64,000 bases of DNA from Nectonema munidae (GCA_030549495.1 JAUIRK010001046.1:1-64000); one strand, 5' to 3'; shown: positions 45,286 through 56,890, counted from the first letter of the stretch. Numbers and translations: made by a program. Notes: a model not told the origin generated them from the sequence alone.

Positions 45286-45701
45286 TTAAGAAGAAGAAGA
45301 AGAAGAAGAAATTTATTAAGAAACAAATCAATGATTATTATGATAAACAAAATTAAAAAAAAAAACATGAACATTGTAGTATAAATAAATCGATATATTT
45401 CAAGTACACCGAAGGTCATAGCCGCTTAAAAGGTGTAACTTAAGATATAAAATGAGATTAGAAAACAAAGGAGTATTTAGAATTTTGAAACAAAATTAAA
45501 AGAAAGAAGTAAAAAATATACACTAAAAATTGGTATTCACATTATGAAGAACATATATATATATATATAAAATAAATGATACAATTTACAAACATTAATC
45601 GCACAAATAAATTAATAGTTAGAAATAAATAATAAAAAAAAAATATGTATTTTATTTAAAAAAAAAAAAAAAAAAAAAGTATGCTAGCCAATCGCAATTT
45701 A

Positions 45702-48650
45702 TCAATTCAAACTTTTAGGTAAGCAGGAAAAACAATTAGTCTTAGTGCAAATATAAAAATATTTGTCAATAAACATTCTAGTCATTGCACTCTTTATTTT
45801 GTAGGTGTAATCAAACTCATTGAAGTATAATGATAAGGTTTTATTCCAGAGCATACATACTCTGTACTTCAATGACTTTTGTTTATATTTAGAAAGATTA
45901 TATCTTGGTACAGCTAAATGATTAAGATTACGTAAGAAAAATGTTTTAAGTTCATAGTTATAAATAAACCAAGAAGAAAAGATTTCAGGTAGTTCTGAAC
46001 AATTGAACTTAATAAAGAAAATGGAAAGATAAAGTTGATATATGTCATCAAACTTCAAAATTTTATTTTCATAAAAAAGATTCGATGTATGTGCAAAGTA
46101 GGAAGTGTTGAATATAATTCGAATTGCTTTTTTTGGGCGACACTTATTTCATTAGTTGCAGCATAACCCCAATTAATGATGCTATACAAAAAAATGGGGC
46201 ACAATTAAGGATTTATAAATGAGAAGTTTGACATTAATGGGTAAGAAATTACGAAAATGCTTAAGTATGCCTATAATACTGTTTACTTTCTTTAGGACTA
46301 ATAAACAGTGTGGTTTCCAACTTAGTTTATTGTCAATAGTTAAGCCTAAAAAGTTGAATTGATTGACATAATCGAAAGGCAAAATAGGAGCACTTATTTT
46401 TGGAATACTAGGAAAACATAAAGCTTTGCATTTACTCAGGTTCAAATTCAAAGAATTAGATAGAAACCAATCTCTTAGCTTGTTAAATTTATCCATTAAA
46501 AATGGGTCATCTTTAGAGGCTAGAATTGCAATATCATCAGCATAAAGGTAAAGTTTATCAAATATTCCTGTTGTTGAAACATCATTAATGTATATTGAAA
46601 ACAAGAGTGGACCTAATACCGAGCCTTGTGGTACTCCACATTTTATTGTTTGAGTCTCCGAATAGATTCCATTTAAAAAAACACATTGCTGTCTATTGGA
46701 TAAGTAGGAAGAAAAGAAAGATAAAGAATTTTGAGAAAAGCCATATCTATGTAATTTATCAATAAGAACATTGTGGGAAATACTGTCAAAAGCCTTTGAC
46801 AAATCAATAAATATAGCCATCAGATCAATACCAGCATCTAGGTTATCCATAATATCATCTAAAAATATTGAATGGAGGAGTTGAGCAGAGTGTTTGGCTC
46901 GAAAACCAAATTGTTTCTCATACAATAGTGAGTTACCAATAAAATATTGATAAACTTGCTTGTAAATAAGTTTTTCAAGAATTTTAGATATTGATGGCAC
47001 TAAAGATATAGCTCGATAATTCTCTATGCAATCTTTGGATCCTTTTTTATGAATCGGCAAAACTTTTGAAAGTTTGAAAACATCAGGATAAACAGAGAAT
47101 TCAATACATGAATTAAAACCAATTGCCAAAATTCTTGAAATAAAAGGACAAATTAACTTCAAAATATAGAGTGAAACTTTGTAGATATCTTCAGTATAAT
47201 TATTTTTTATTTTGCTTACCACATCTAGAATATCAGAATCGGTGAATTTTTTGAGATAAAACTTGTCTCTAAGGTCTACTGGAAAATTAGAAAATTTATA
47301 TGTTACTGAATTACTGCCAAGATTTGTAAAAAAATTATTAAATTCGTTAGCAATGGAAAAGTCATCAAAAACTATTTTATCATTAATTTTCAAATGAATT
47401 TTACTATTTGATTTAGATTTCAGCAAAAGATTAATTTTGGACCATGTGTTTTTCATTGATTTCGACTCTGAAAAATATTTCTGAAAGTAATCATTTTTTG
47501 CAACTTTCAAAAGCGTTTTAATTTTGTTTCTATAAAATAAATATTTATTCCTTATGTTTGCATTCATTTTGTTACTTTTTATAAATTGTAGATATAAGTT
47601 ATCCCTATATCTAATGAGCTCGAGTAATTTTGAAGTCATCCAAGGTGCAGCAAACTTATTACATTTCTTGTTTTTGTAACTGATATATTCTGTACTACTT
47701 GTGATAGAGTATTCTAAAAAACCAATTAAACATGAAAAAAACATATTTGGATCGTCAAAAAATGGTTTCAACAATTTAAAAAAATCATATTCACCAACAA
47801 TACGCAAAAGTTTCCGTTTGTCTAACTTCTTTTTCATTTTGAAATGAAATGTTTTATCAACATTTAACGCTACAAAATAAGGATAGTGATCAGAGATTGG
47901 AGACGACCACACGTATGAATCACATTCTGTACTAGAGTCTAACAAGCAATTGTCTATTAGAGTATTAAATTGAGGTCGGGTTACTTTAGAGATAGCAAAC
48001 TTATAACCAGACGAGACGACAAGATCAAAAAACCTATTAACAGTTTGACTTTTTCCTACCTTGAATAGATTTATATTAAAATCTCCAAACACTAAGTGTT
48101 TACATCTAGAATCAAATTGATTGAGATAAACTTCGAAATCATTCATGAAACCATTCAAAAAAAAATTATTGCTGTTAGGGGGCCTATAAATATTATGAAT
48201 TTTTATATTTTTGCCTTTTTTTATGTGAATTTCAATAGTAAAAGATTCGAAAAATTCAGATTCATTATCATAAATTATTTCAAATTGACAGAGATTATTT
48301 ATAAAAAACCCAAGTCCCGAATGAGATGATAATCGTGCAGGCTGGGATAAAAACTCATATTCATCGAAACTAAACAAGTTAAAATTTGAATTAAGCCAAG
48401 TTTCTTGAACGCAGACAACTAATATATTATCCCTATTATTAGAATTTATACTTTTTATAAGATTACAAACATCATCAAATTTTGAGTTCAAAGATTGGCA
48501 GTTAATGCTCATGCACACAAACTTATTTCGAAAGCAAGGAAATTTATCAAAGGAAACTAAATGAGAAAAATTAAAAAAAAGACTGTTATAATGTTCTGAA
48601 GGAAATGAATCAGAAAGATCAAAATAGTTATTCAAGGAATCATCATTCAT
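45702..48650 (-). pseudogene. LINE ORF2: endonuclease-reverse transcriptase, C-terminus frameshifted
   Basis: The first 822 residues are uninterrupted. The endonuclease (about residues 45-262) shows SINCQSLN, VQETWLNS, HNIYRPPNS, FGDFNINL and ISDHYPYF. The RT (about 525-745) shows FIDLSKAFDSISHN at 614, GVPQGSVLGPLLF at about 672 and YADDIAIL at 703; both catalytic Asp sites are present. The frame ends at 46,182, just after an A7 run (46,178-46,184, + strand). Coding similarity resumes in another frame, shifts again at the T7 run 46,128-46,134, and ends with the C-terminal piece 45,702-46,058. Two homopolymer slips, real or technical, separate this copy from an intact ORF2. ORF2 starts with ATG overlapping the ORF1 stop (ATGA), so translation is probably coupled. 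Confidence 0.93.
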
Positions 48651-49174
48651 TCAGAATCGTAAAGAATAATGTTCAAATTTGATAGATTCAATGCATCATA
48701 GTGCATTTTAAAATTATTCAGAGTAAAACAATTTTTACTGTTGCAAATGTGAGACGACTCTAAAGATTTAGTTGTGCAAAGATGACAAAGATTAGTTTCT
48801 TTTTTATTGCAATTGTTTGATAAATGCGAAAGGCCACAATACTTACAAATAGGCGAACTAGCTTTACATTCTGCAGCATAATGATTATATTTATTACAGC
48901 GATAACAAACTTTAATATAGGTGCGCAATAACTCTAACTCATGAGCTATACAATTTACATAGATATATTTTTTGCTATATATGGATTTAACAACACCAGA
49001 TTTAAAGCATATACCTATATTGAAAAAAGTAGGAGATTTACCCTTAAATTTGAATATTTTCAAGATATCGTCAGGGTTAATTTTATTTTGTTCGCAGATC
49101 AGAATCTTCAATTGATCCAGAGATAAGGAATTATTAATACCTTTTAAACAAAAAAAAGGAGGTTTTGATTTCAT
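48647..49174 (-). CDS. LINE ORF1: zinc-knuckle protein
   Basis: The 175-codon frame carries the knuckles CYRCNKYNHYAAEC and CKYCGLSHLSNNC, followed by CHLCTTKSLESSHIC, matching the triple arrangement in the left-edge LINE. These bind the element RNA. Its TGA stop overlaps the ORF2 ATG by 2 bp. The real ORF1 probably starts further upstream, because similar residues continue to about 49,430 in other frames. An N-terminal PHD-like domain, present in the left-edge LINE, is not visible here. Confidence 0.8.
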   Translation of the reverse strand: MKSKPPFFCLKGINNSLSLDQLKILICEQNKINPDDILKIFKFKGKSPTFFNIGICFKSGVVKSIYSKKYIYVNCIAHELELLRTYIKVCYRCNKYNHYAAECKASSPICKYCGLSHLSNNCNKKETNLCHLCTTKSLESSHICNSKNCFTLNNFKMHYDALNLSNLNIILYDSE

Positions 49175-49440
49175 ATCATGGAATGATATAAGTATAATAT
49201 TAAGCCGTATTTATAGTATTAAGAAAATTGCCTTCTGACCAATATAGTATTTAGGATGTTCAATTTGCAAATTACTTGGTATATTTCTAAGAGAAGTCTG
49301 AGAACCATTTCTTTTTTAATGAAAACATAATTTTTAATATTATTTATATTAAGCTTATTATAAGCTTTGTCTAATTCTGCCTTATCATTAAAAGTATATT
49401 AGGATTTATATATAAGAATGGAAAAAAGTTTAAAAAAAAA

Positions 49441-50942
49441 GAAAAAAAAGAGGAGAAAAATCCTGAGATAAGGCAAAGATTTTTTTAAGAACTCGTAACA
49501 ATTAAGAAGTAGTGAAATAATATTTCCTTTCAATTAATCTTCGTATGAAGGACATCAATAATTAATAAAAGCACATTTAAAATGTAGTCAGTTTCAGTTC
49601 ATAAAAAATGCTTTTTCAAATACTAGTCAATATTTTGACAAAGAAGGTGTTTCAAAAAGTTTGTAATTAGTATTAAACATAGTAAAGTGAACTTATCGAG
49701 TAGTGTATCGTTACGAGGATATTCAAGTTAACGTAACATAATACAAGACTTGATTTATAGTGTTAACTTTTTAAGGAAAATAAGTGTAGAAGAAAATTAA
49801 TTATGTCGTCACTTTCAAATGAATATCGAATTTAATTTTGGATTGGAAATTGGAAGATATGTATTTAATTGAGGGAAAAGATATAATAGATAATGTGGTA
49901 ACAAGCAATAAATGTTTAGTTTGATTTTGAATGATTTGTTTTAATATCGTTCGCTTTTTAAATAATAAAATTAAAAATAAAAGAATATTTTTTATAATTT
50001 TCTGACTAGTAATAGTTTAAATAATAAGATATTGTTACAAAAAAATTAATAAATTTATGAAATCTAGAACAATTGAATTTATATTATTTTATTTTTTTGC
50101 ATTTTAGTGAATATGTTAAAATAGGTTTCACTAGTTTAATCTCTTCTATTCTCCTTCACTTTGATATATTATTGTGTTTTAAAAATTTTTAATAGTTTTA
50201 GTCCATTTTAAAATGGCAATTTCATAGGGTTTAATTTTTAAATATTTGAATTCTTAACGTATTTTTTATAAAGTTTAGATAATCTAATAAAATAACCCTG
50301 TTCATTAATATTTAATTCTTAGTAAGTAATTTAAGAATCTTGATAATTTGAAAGGTTAAATAGGGTTGACAACAAAAATCTATGTCATATATCTAATCCT
50401 TTAGATGAAATAATTTACAAGTCTATGACGCGTATCAAATTATACAGATATCTGCAATAACAAAACTTCATAACTACTGATTTTTATTTCTCCATTCTTT
50501 GTCTTCTCTATTTTCAACCTTTTTTTTTGTTCGACATTTTTATTTAAAATTTCATTAGCTGTAAAAGTTTTCTATTTCCTTTCCTACAAATTGTTTGTTT
50601 TTGAATCTCCATATTCCTTCTAAATGGAAAGAAAAATATGGTATAGAAAATAGTTGAAAACAACATGGAATCATGTTTACTTTCATACTATATCTCATCT
50701 TATTTGTTACCAAAAAGTAATTATTATTTCACTGTGACAATTCAAAAAAGTTTTTGACCTTAGAAGGATAAATACCAAATATTCTTAACATTTAATTTGG
50801 TTTTTAACATCTTGTTATTTATTCAATTGCATCTATATTTTTTCGATCTCTTAAAAAGGGCTGCAAAAAATATAAAAACTAGAGTCGAATGAACAATTTA
50901 TTAAAAATTTTCTATATTATTTTTATATATCTGATAATTACT
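49441..50942. other. AT-rich stretch, nothing recognised
   Basis: No exon, RNA gene or element end is supported. The first part may include leader sequence of the LINE. Confidence 0.45.
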
Positions 50943-50946
50943 TTAA

Positions 50947-51068
50947 CCCTTTGAGGACCAGTAGGACACCAGTGTCCCAAGAGATGAAAATTGTCTGCTT
51001 TGAATATATAAAATTCCATTGAAAAAGAAAGTAGACGAATCGTCTTCAAAATGTTGGTCTTCAAAGGG
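50947..51068. mobile_element. TTAA-flanked MITE (piggyBac-type ends)
   Basis: It lies between TTAA at 50,943-50,946 and TTAA at 51,069-51,072. The ends are CCCTTTGAGGACCA and the complement of CCCTTTGAAGACCA. TTAA duplication with CCC ends is the signature of piggyBac mobilisation. Internal GTCTGCTTTGAATATA and AGACGAATCGTC link it to the units at 57.3-57.75 kb. It has no coding capacity. Confidence 0.8.
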
Positions 51069-51390
51069 TTAAAAATAAACTTCTTGTCTAAAAAAAGTTT
51101 TGCACTCATTTTTAGAAAAAAATATTTGCAAAAAAGTAGAATTTCATATTAAAATTTTTTTAGCCAATTTCGGTATCGATGGTAAAAATAATCAGAAATA
51201 GTGAATATAAAATTGTAAAAGCTTTTAAAAATATTTTGAAACTCTTCTTAAGACAAAAGTGCAAAATCATACTTTTAAAATCGGAAAAATTTTCAGTCCA
51301 AATTAAATCACCCCCTCCAGAAGAAGATTTATTTTTTATATACGCGATACTACTGCTTCCATAAGACTACAGTGACGCAAAAATACTTGT

Positions 51391-52490
51391 TTATATATAC
51401 ATATTCATACATGAATAAAACTCATTATAATTATTAAAAAAATATGTTTTCAGTGTTTTTTTAAACATAGATGTTCCAGTCTCGGCTTTTAATTCTGTTG
51501 GTAGAGCATTCCATAGCTTGGGTGGATAAAATGAAAACAATATTTGTTCTTTCATTGTTATTGCATCTGGAACACGAAGTAAAAAGATAACAGGATCTTT
51601 GATTTTTAACTTTTTGCACAGGTATACAGGTTTGGAAAAGTGAAGACATTTGTGACTCAATAAGTTCACTTTAAAGATGATACTTTTTTCAACTTCTAGC
51701 CAATGAAGTTTGACCAAACCATTTGAAATACTCTCATGTCTTCGAACATTCAAAACAAGTCGTGCACATGAGTTTTGCAGAATTTGTAGTTTTTTCAAAT
51801 CTTTTTTCAAAATTGGATAAAGTAAAGCGTTACAATAGTCGAGTCTATGTATTACTAAAGAATTCATGATCGATTTCAAGTTTGAATCATTTAAGTACTT
51901 TTTAACATTTCTTATTTTTTTTCAGAGCTCCATAGTTATTTTTTAAGATTTTATTGATGAAAGGAACATCATTAAGGTTTTCTTTTACTTTGACGCCAAG
52001 AATGTTTATTTCATCAACAAATGTAATTTTTGCGTTCGCATCAACATTTAACTCATATGTTTTTCCAATTATTAGAAGGCTTTCGTGAAAAAATTATCAT
52101 TTTTGTCTTTTCTTTATTTATTGAAAGATTAAACAAATTCATGATTTTATCAAGTTCAATGTAAAAGTTTGGAACTTCTTTTTTCAATGCATTTTCAAGG
52201 AATTTTGAATCAAATGATTTATAAATAAAAACATCGTCTGCATAAGCATGACAATGAAATTTCGAATCTCTTATCATTCTTAAAATTGGATTCATGTATA
52301 TATTGAAAAGTACAGCACCCAGAACAGAGCCCTGATGTATACCGAATTCATAAAGCCTTGATGTCATCAATCAAGCTGAGTACCAAACTTTCAGTACCGT
52401 GGTATTTTCTGTAGGCAGATTGATTATCATCCAACAAATTTTGACTCTCAAGATGATCTTCGAATCTCTCTAAGACAACCATATTATATT
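51391..52490 (-). mobile_element. LINE fragment of a second lineage (L2/CR1/Rex1-like RT), internally deleted
   Basis: From 52,490 down, the minus strand reads LLDDNQSAYRKYHGTESLVL (RT fingers), then HQGSVLGAVLFNIYMNPI and AYADDVFIYKSF (52,053-52,370). A third piece (51,391-51,879) shows RLDYCNALLYPI, LQILQNSCARLVL, LHWLEVE and KLWNALPTEL, typical of the C-terminal region in L2/CR1/Rex1-like elements. The block with the first catalytic Asp is missing between the first two pieces. No endonuclease is seen, so the copy is 5' truncated. It differs in motif set from the other three LINEs. Confidence 0.85.
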
Positions 52491-52529
52491 TATTGAAAAA
52501 GCAGCCTTCAATAAATATTGTTGTCTTTT

Positions 52530-54357
52530 TTCATTTCTCAAATAGTTTGAATATTAAATCGATTATATTTTTGCGGTTTCCAATCAGCGAATAACTTATA
52601 TATATGATCTATAACTCGCATGAATTATTTGTTCGCATTCTAGCAACAGATGGTATATTGATACGAGGAGTTATAACATATTTTTTAAAAATTTCAATAA
52701 ATTCGTTAGATAGTTTAAAAATAATGAATCATACTTGAAAAGAATTTGATTTTTTTTTCAATTTAAAAGTAGCTATCAAAGGAATCGATCATACCATTAT
52801 CTCCAAAAAACATATTAACTAAAACCTTCATAACTTTTTTTTCAAAACTTTCTTTTAGATGCCATGTACAAAGTATTACAGTAGATCCATTTAAAACATG
52901 CTCAAGTGCCTTCATTATCTCTTTTTCTTAGTTAATCACAACCAAAAATAGCGTTTATCGGATTCGTCTTCATATAAATGTGAGAAAATTGACTAAAATA
53001 TGTTTCATAAGTAGCATCCCAATGTATTAATTTTGGACCCATGAATATATAGGATTCTCTCCAATTTTACTACGAATCAGTTTTCTTTCTTGATAAAAAT
53101 AAAGGTGCTAACAAAATAAGAAGTCAAATTGAACGTCCGTTTGATGCCAATTATTGATAGATTTTTCATAGCCGATATAACTTGGGCAAGGATGCTCTCA
53201 GAATATAATAAGAATAAACTGGGCTTAGAAGTACTAATAGCAAATCTTCAAATTCATGTTTGTTCGCTATCATTGATAAAAGTTTTTGAACTTGATCTGA
53301 TAAAGAGTTGGGAAAAATGTTTTTGTTTAAGATTACTAATGTATTGTGAGTTTCTTGGAATATTTTTCTAACACATGTTTTTCCTTTTTCAAATTTACTA
53401 ATGATGTTATCTCTAACTTCTTAACTACTTCTAACATATGTTGAATTCTTGTATTTGGAATTTGAATGAAAGCTATCGCCTGGATAAAAATCTTTATCTT
53501 CATAAGTAACATAATTACAATATTTGCTGTTGGTCACATATTTTCTAAAATATGAGACTCTACGTTGATAAGTTTTACCTTTTTTCAATTTTGAATATCT
53601 TTTTAAAATACAAATTAGGGTGTACCTCTCACCTTAAAAGTTGAAGGTCAGGGGTTCGATCCCCAAGGCTCCCAACTCTTATGATAAGCCAAATGCCAGC
53701 TTTCAAGTTTCGACAACTTACAAGCTGCGTCAATTCAACAAACAAACAATAAGTAGCATAACCGTATAATTAAACAAATGTATTCTTTCAACCCATTGGG
53801 CAATTTATTAAGTAAATTAGAATCAATTTTATTAAAGGAAAATATCGCCTTTTTTCTTATTCAAAAAACCGTTCTCTAATACTATTGAAAATTTTTCACT
53901 AATTTGAACACAGGAAGGATTATCTTTACAAAAACTTTTTCAATAATTATGGTCAAATTTAAAAAAGCAATACCAAATTTTGAAAAATTAGAGTTATGTT
54001 TAACTTTTTATGTACACAAAAACAAAATGAATGTGTATGGGTTCAAGCTTCGTATCTTTATCCTTGTAATTAACTGGATAGATAACTTTGTTCAAAATAT
54101 TTCTAATCAGATTTATGGGTGAATTGTATGGAGGATAAATAAGTAGCTCTATTTAACACATTTGCTCATGCCCAAACTGTAAAAATGTTGGACCATTTAT
54201 TTAGACAACAAACATCTTTAATAGCATTATCATAATTGCAAACTTTCTCGAACTTATCGTTTTTATAACTTTCAAAATTTTTGACAAGCTCAATTGCGGT
54301 TAACACTCTCAACTTCGTTGATAAGATTTCATGAACCTGTAAATAATCAATTGCCAT
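52530..54357 (-). pseudogene. MULE-like transposase fossil
   Basis: Minus-strand pieces include RTFNLTSYF near 53,130, GPKLIHWDATYETYFSQFSH near 53,020, NAIFGCD with AIMKALEHVLNGSTVILCTWH near 52,850-52,960, and PSVARMRTNNSCE near 52,630. The 'D..KA...A......LC.WH' and 'RTNN..E..N' motifs fit the MULE transposase core and its C-terminal end. A further piece at 54,166-54,357 (RVLTAIELVKNFESYKND, KWSNIFTVWA) may be an upstream domain of the same protein; I compare it loosely with OTU-like regions, without confidence. A tRNA-like SINE fragment lies inside the span. All frames are broken. Confidence 0.6.
53616..53740 (+). mobile_element. tRNA-derived SINE fragment, different family
   Basis: CAGGGGTTCGATCCCCAAGG at 53,650 is a perfect polymerase III B box in a T-arm-like hairpin. 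The 5' half does not fold as a tRNA and no matching acceptor stem is present, so this is a SINE or tRNA relic and not a working tRNA gene. It differs from the other SINE family in the window. Confidence 0.4.
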
Positions 54358-55316
54358 CTTGTGAAGAAACTAAAGGTAATAAATCATCTCCAATGCTATA
54401 AAATTCTAAATATCTTTATGATTTAAATCATTTGGGGTGGAATAACTTTTTAAGCTTCGTTCAGTAAGATTTAAACTGTCATTTCTCAAGAAGATGATCT
54501 CAGAATTAATATAAAACTTCACCATATACAAAAACTTAAATTTATAATGAAGTGTTCAGTTTCGATATCTTTTTGTAGTGATTCTCATAAGGGACCAAGG
54601 GCCTACACCACTTATCATTAGCTCCTCCAGTTTTTGCCTACATAATATAAAAATTTCAAAGATTTAAATTGTTTTGAGTTCTTAAATTATTGGATTTTTT
54701 GGTGAATATGTTTTATTTTGAATATGGATTGATTTGAATGGTTCTTTTTAAACTTAACTTAGACTTAGGATCTATATAATATAATTCTATCAACGTTTTA
54801 GTAATTTTAGATTGAAAACAAACAAGTCAGCTGTCTCTTCAAATTCAAAACAAAAATTGCTCTAAATAAACTACACTTTTAAATCGCTACTAAGTCATAA
54901 AGTTTTTACAGTTTAAAGTTTAAAGTTTTTAAAGCTACTAAGTCATAAAGCTTTTACAGTTTTTTTAACCATGAGTGTGTTCATTGTAGTGAATGCAACG
55001 TTTGTTTTCCTCCATCTTGCCAGAAAGTATCCAATGAACAGTGGTGTTTTTCATTAATAATAATTTAAATTAAGCGTATTGAGAGCATTTTGAATTTAAA
55101 GAAAAATTAAAATTCACAAGTATTGAAATTTTATAATAAAAAAGACTCAGCAAAGCGTCATACTCTCAACTATCATAATTAGTTTATTCAAAACTTACTC
55201 AGAAAAAGGAAAAAAAATAGCCATTTTTAACACTTTGAGCACTATAAGACATATGTGTAACATCACTTTATTTAGCAAAAAAAGTACAAATTTGAATAGT
55301 TAAATAAATATATATA
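54358..55316. other. AT-rich stretch with a short direct repeat
   Basis: GCTACTAAGTCATAAAG occurs at about 54,886 and again at 54,933, followed each time by CTTTTACAGTTT or a close variant. Nothing else is supported. Confidence 0.45.
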
Positions 55317-55320
55317 TATA

Positions 55321-55765
55321 CCATTTTTAGTTCTAAACGGTCTTTTTTAAATTCTAAAGTGTTTTTCTTAAATTCTAAAGTGTCTTTTTTAAATTCTAAA
55401 GTGTCTTTTTTAAATTCTAAATTGTCTTTTTTAAATTCGAAAGTGTTTTTTAAATTCTAAAGTGTCTTTTTTAAATTCTAAAGTGTCTTTTTTGATTTTA
55501 CTTTTCTGAATAAGTTTTGAAGTCTTGCTTCTTAATAAATGCGCGTAATATTATGTGCGATTGTCAGGTTCTGTACACGTGTTGCTTAAACTTCAAAGCT
55601 TATTCAGAAAAGTAAAATCAAAAAGGACACTTTCGAATTTAAAAAAGATACTTTAGAATTTGAAAAAGACACTTTAGAATTTAAAAAAGACACTTTAGAA
55701 TTTAAAAAAGACAATTTAAAAAGACACTTTAAAATTTAAAAAAGACCGTTTAGAACTAAAAATGG
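55321..55765. mobile_element. Large foldback MITE with periodic arms, copy 4
   Basis: The left arm (55,321-55,523) and right arm (55,590-55,765) are inverted copies with a 66-bp loop. They begin CCATTTTTAGTTCTAAACGG and end with its complement. TATA abuts both ends. The arms consist mostly of about 20-bp units TTTTTTAAATTCTAAAGTGTC repeated 7 to 8 times. The inner part of the stem (ATTTTACTTTTCTGAATAAG and its complement) and the loop are unrelated to the centres of the other copies. Confidence 0.85.
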
Positions 55766-55769
55766 TATA

Positions 55770-56190
55770 AATAAAAACAAAAAATAGAACCATTTCTTAT
55801 CCAGAAAAAGTAATTTTTGTTTCAAACTAAAAAAGTTTGGTTTTTAAAGAAAAACGCCATTATATACAAAAACTTACAAATTCCATTCTAACTTCCAGCT
55901 TAAAAAAACAAATATATAGTAAAGTAAACTAATTGTACTAAGGGAAAAGTTTAGTAAAAGGAATATAAAAACCTCACTTTGATGAAAAATGATAAATTCC
56001 GGGTATATATAAGATTTGCAGCACTTTTTAAGTAGACCTATATTTTTTTGAATAAAAGTATTTAGACTTTTGGATATTGAAAAAAATTATTCGTATTTTA
56101 TTCACCCTTGCTCTAGTTGTCTGTTTCCTCAGAATAATTGTTGGTTGGAAAGAGGGAAGGGCATTTGGGGTGAATAGTTGTATTAGAGTG
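55770..56190. other. Upstream region and likely leader exon of MRPL13
   Basis: The stretch just before 56,190 (GGGAAGGGCATTTGGGGTGA region) is richer in G and C than the sequence further upstream and ends at a good splice donor. No TATA box is obvious. Exact transcription start is unknown. Confidence 0.35.
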
Positions 56191-56251
56191 GTAAGACACA
56201 ATAAAAAATATTTTTTATTACTATTTCTACATTTCCCTTTTTTTCTAACAG
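56191..56251 (+). other. Likely 61-bp intron in the MRPL13 leader
   Basis: It starts GTAAGACAC and ends with the pyrimidine tract TTTCCCTTTTTTTCTAACAG. If it is spliced, the codon across the junction is TGA in frame with the MRPL13 ATG, which makes 56,274 the first usable start. Confidence 0.6.
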
Positions 56252-56273
56252 ACTGAAAAACTTAATCAAAAAG

Positions 56274-56816
56274 ATGTATGGGAATTTTCCGAACAGTTTC
56301 AGGAGAACTCAGCAGTGGCTAACCTTTTCTAGGAGATGGTGGATCTTAGATGCGAGGCATCAATGCCCGGAAGATATCAAGAGGCAGGCCTACACCATTT
56401 TGACAGGGCAAAATAAGCCGATATACGATTTCAAAGCGGATGTGGGAGATCACTTGGTCATATTCAACACCAAGCACATCGCGTTGCGTGGAGAGACTTG
56501 GAAGTTGAAAAGGTTCATGCATAATACCAAATATCCGCGAGGTGAGTTTTACAATTTGGCGTTCAAAGAACACTACTTTGATCCTACAGAAATCGTGAAA
56601 AGGACAATTTATCGCCACTTTTCAAAAACTTACAATCGCAGAACATTGTTCAATCGCTTGCACTGCTACGCAGAGTTAAATGTTCCTGAAGACGTTTTGA
56701 AAAATGTATGCGGTCAAGTCCCTCAAATACGCCCAATTCCCAAAACACTTGAAGATTACACTTCAGAAGAAATAGAAAACTTTCCACGCATCCTTGAACT
56801 GCCTCCTTATATTTGA
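56274..56816 (+). CDS. MRPL13: Mitochondrial ribosomal protein L13 (uL13m)
   Basis: The 180-codon frame is complete and matches the family along its whole length (about 178 residues in vertebrates). Diagnostic segments: QQWLTFSRRWWILDARHQ near the start, GDHLVIFNTKHIALRGETW in the middle, DPTEIVKRTIYRHFSKTYNR with RRTLFNRLH, then ELNVPEDVLKNVCGQVPQ and a C-terminal SEEIENFPRILELP. The protein is part of the large subunit of the mitochondrial ribosome and is imported after synthesis in the cytosol; as in relatives, no long cleavable presequence is evident. The coding region has no intron. The ATG at 56,274 gives the family length. GC is higher than in the flanks, and there are no stops or odd residues, so this looks like a working gene. 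Confidence 0.96.
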   Translation: MYGNFPNSFRRTQQWLTFSRRWWILDARHQCPEDIKRQAYTILTGQNKPIYDFKADVGDHLVIFNTKHIALRGETWKLKRFMHNTKYPRGEFYNLAFKEHYFDPTEIVKRTIYRHFSKTYNRRTLFNRLHCYAELNVPEDVLKNVCGQVPQIRPIPKTLEDYTSEEIENFPRILELPPYI

Positions 56817-56890
56817 AATTCATTTTATTATTTCCAAAAATCCTTGCATCATAAACGATAACAAATACTTCTTTTTCAGCTGGTAAAAAT

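Larger units (their letters stand above)
45286..49440 (-). mobile_element. LINE (non-LTR retrotransposon), nearly intact
   Basis: On the minus strand, ORF1 traces are followed by ORF2, a 3' UTR of about 400 bp and a (TTC)n tail at 45,286-45,311 preceded by AATAAATT. The layout and protein motifs are like those of the left-edge LINE, but the tail repeat differs and the two proteins have diverged, so this is a related, distinct family. ORF2 is open for 822 codons, making it the youngest-looking LINE in the window. The 5' end is not fixed; coding traces such as NDKAELDKAYNKL reach about 49,430. Confidence 0.92.

Noticed and set aside
53616-53690. Functional tRNA gene
   Set aside because: The B box and T arm are good but there is no matching acceptor stem or complete anticodon arm; it is a relic or SINE piece.
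55321-55765. CRISPR array
   Set aside because: The periodic units are in inverted arms of a foldback, with no unique spacers and a eukaryotic context.
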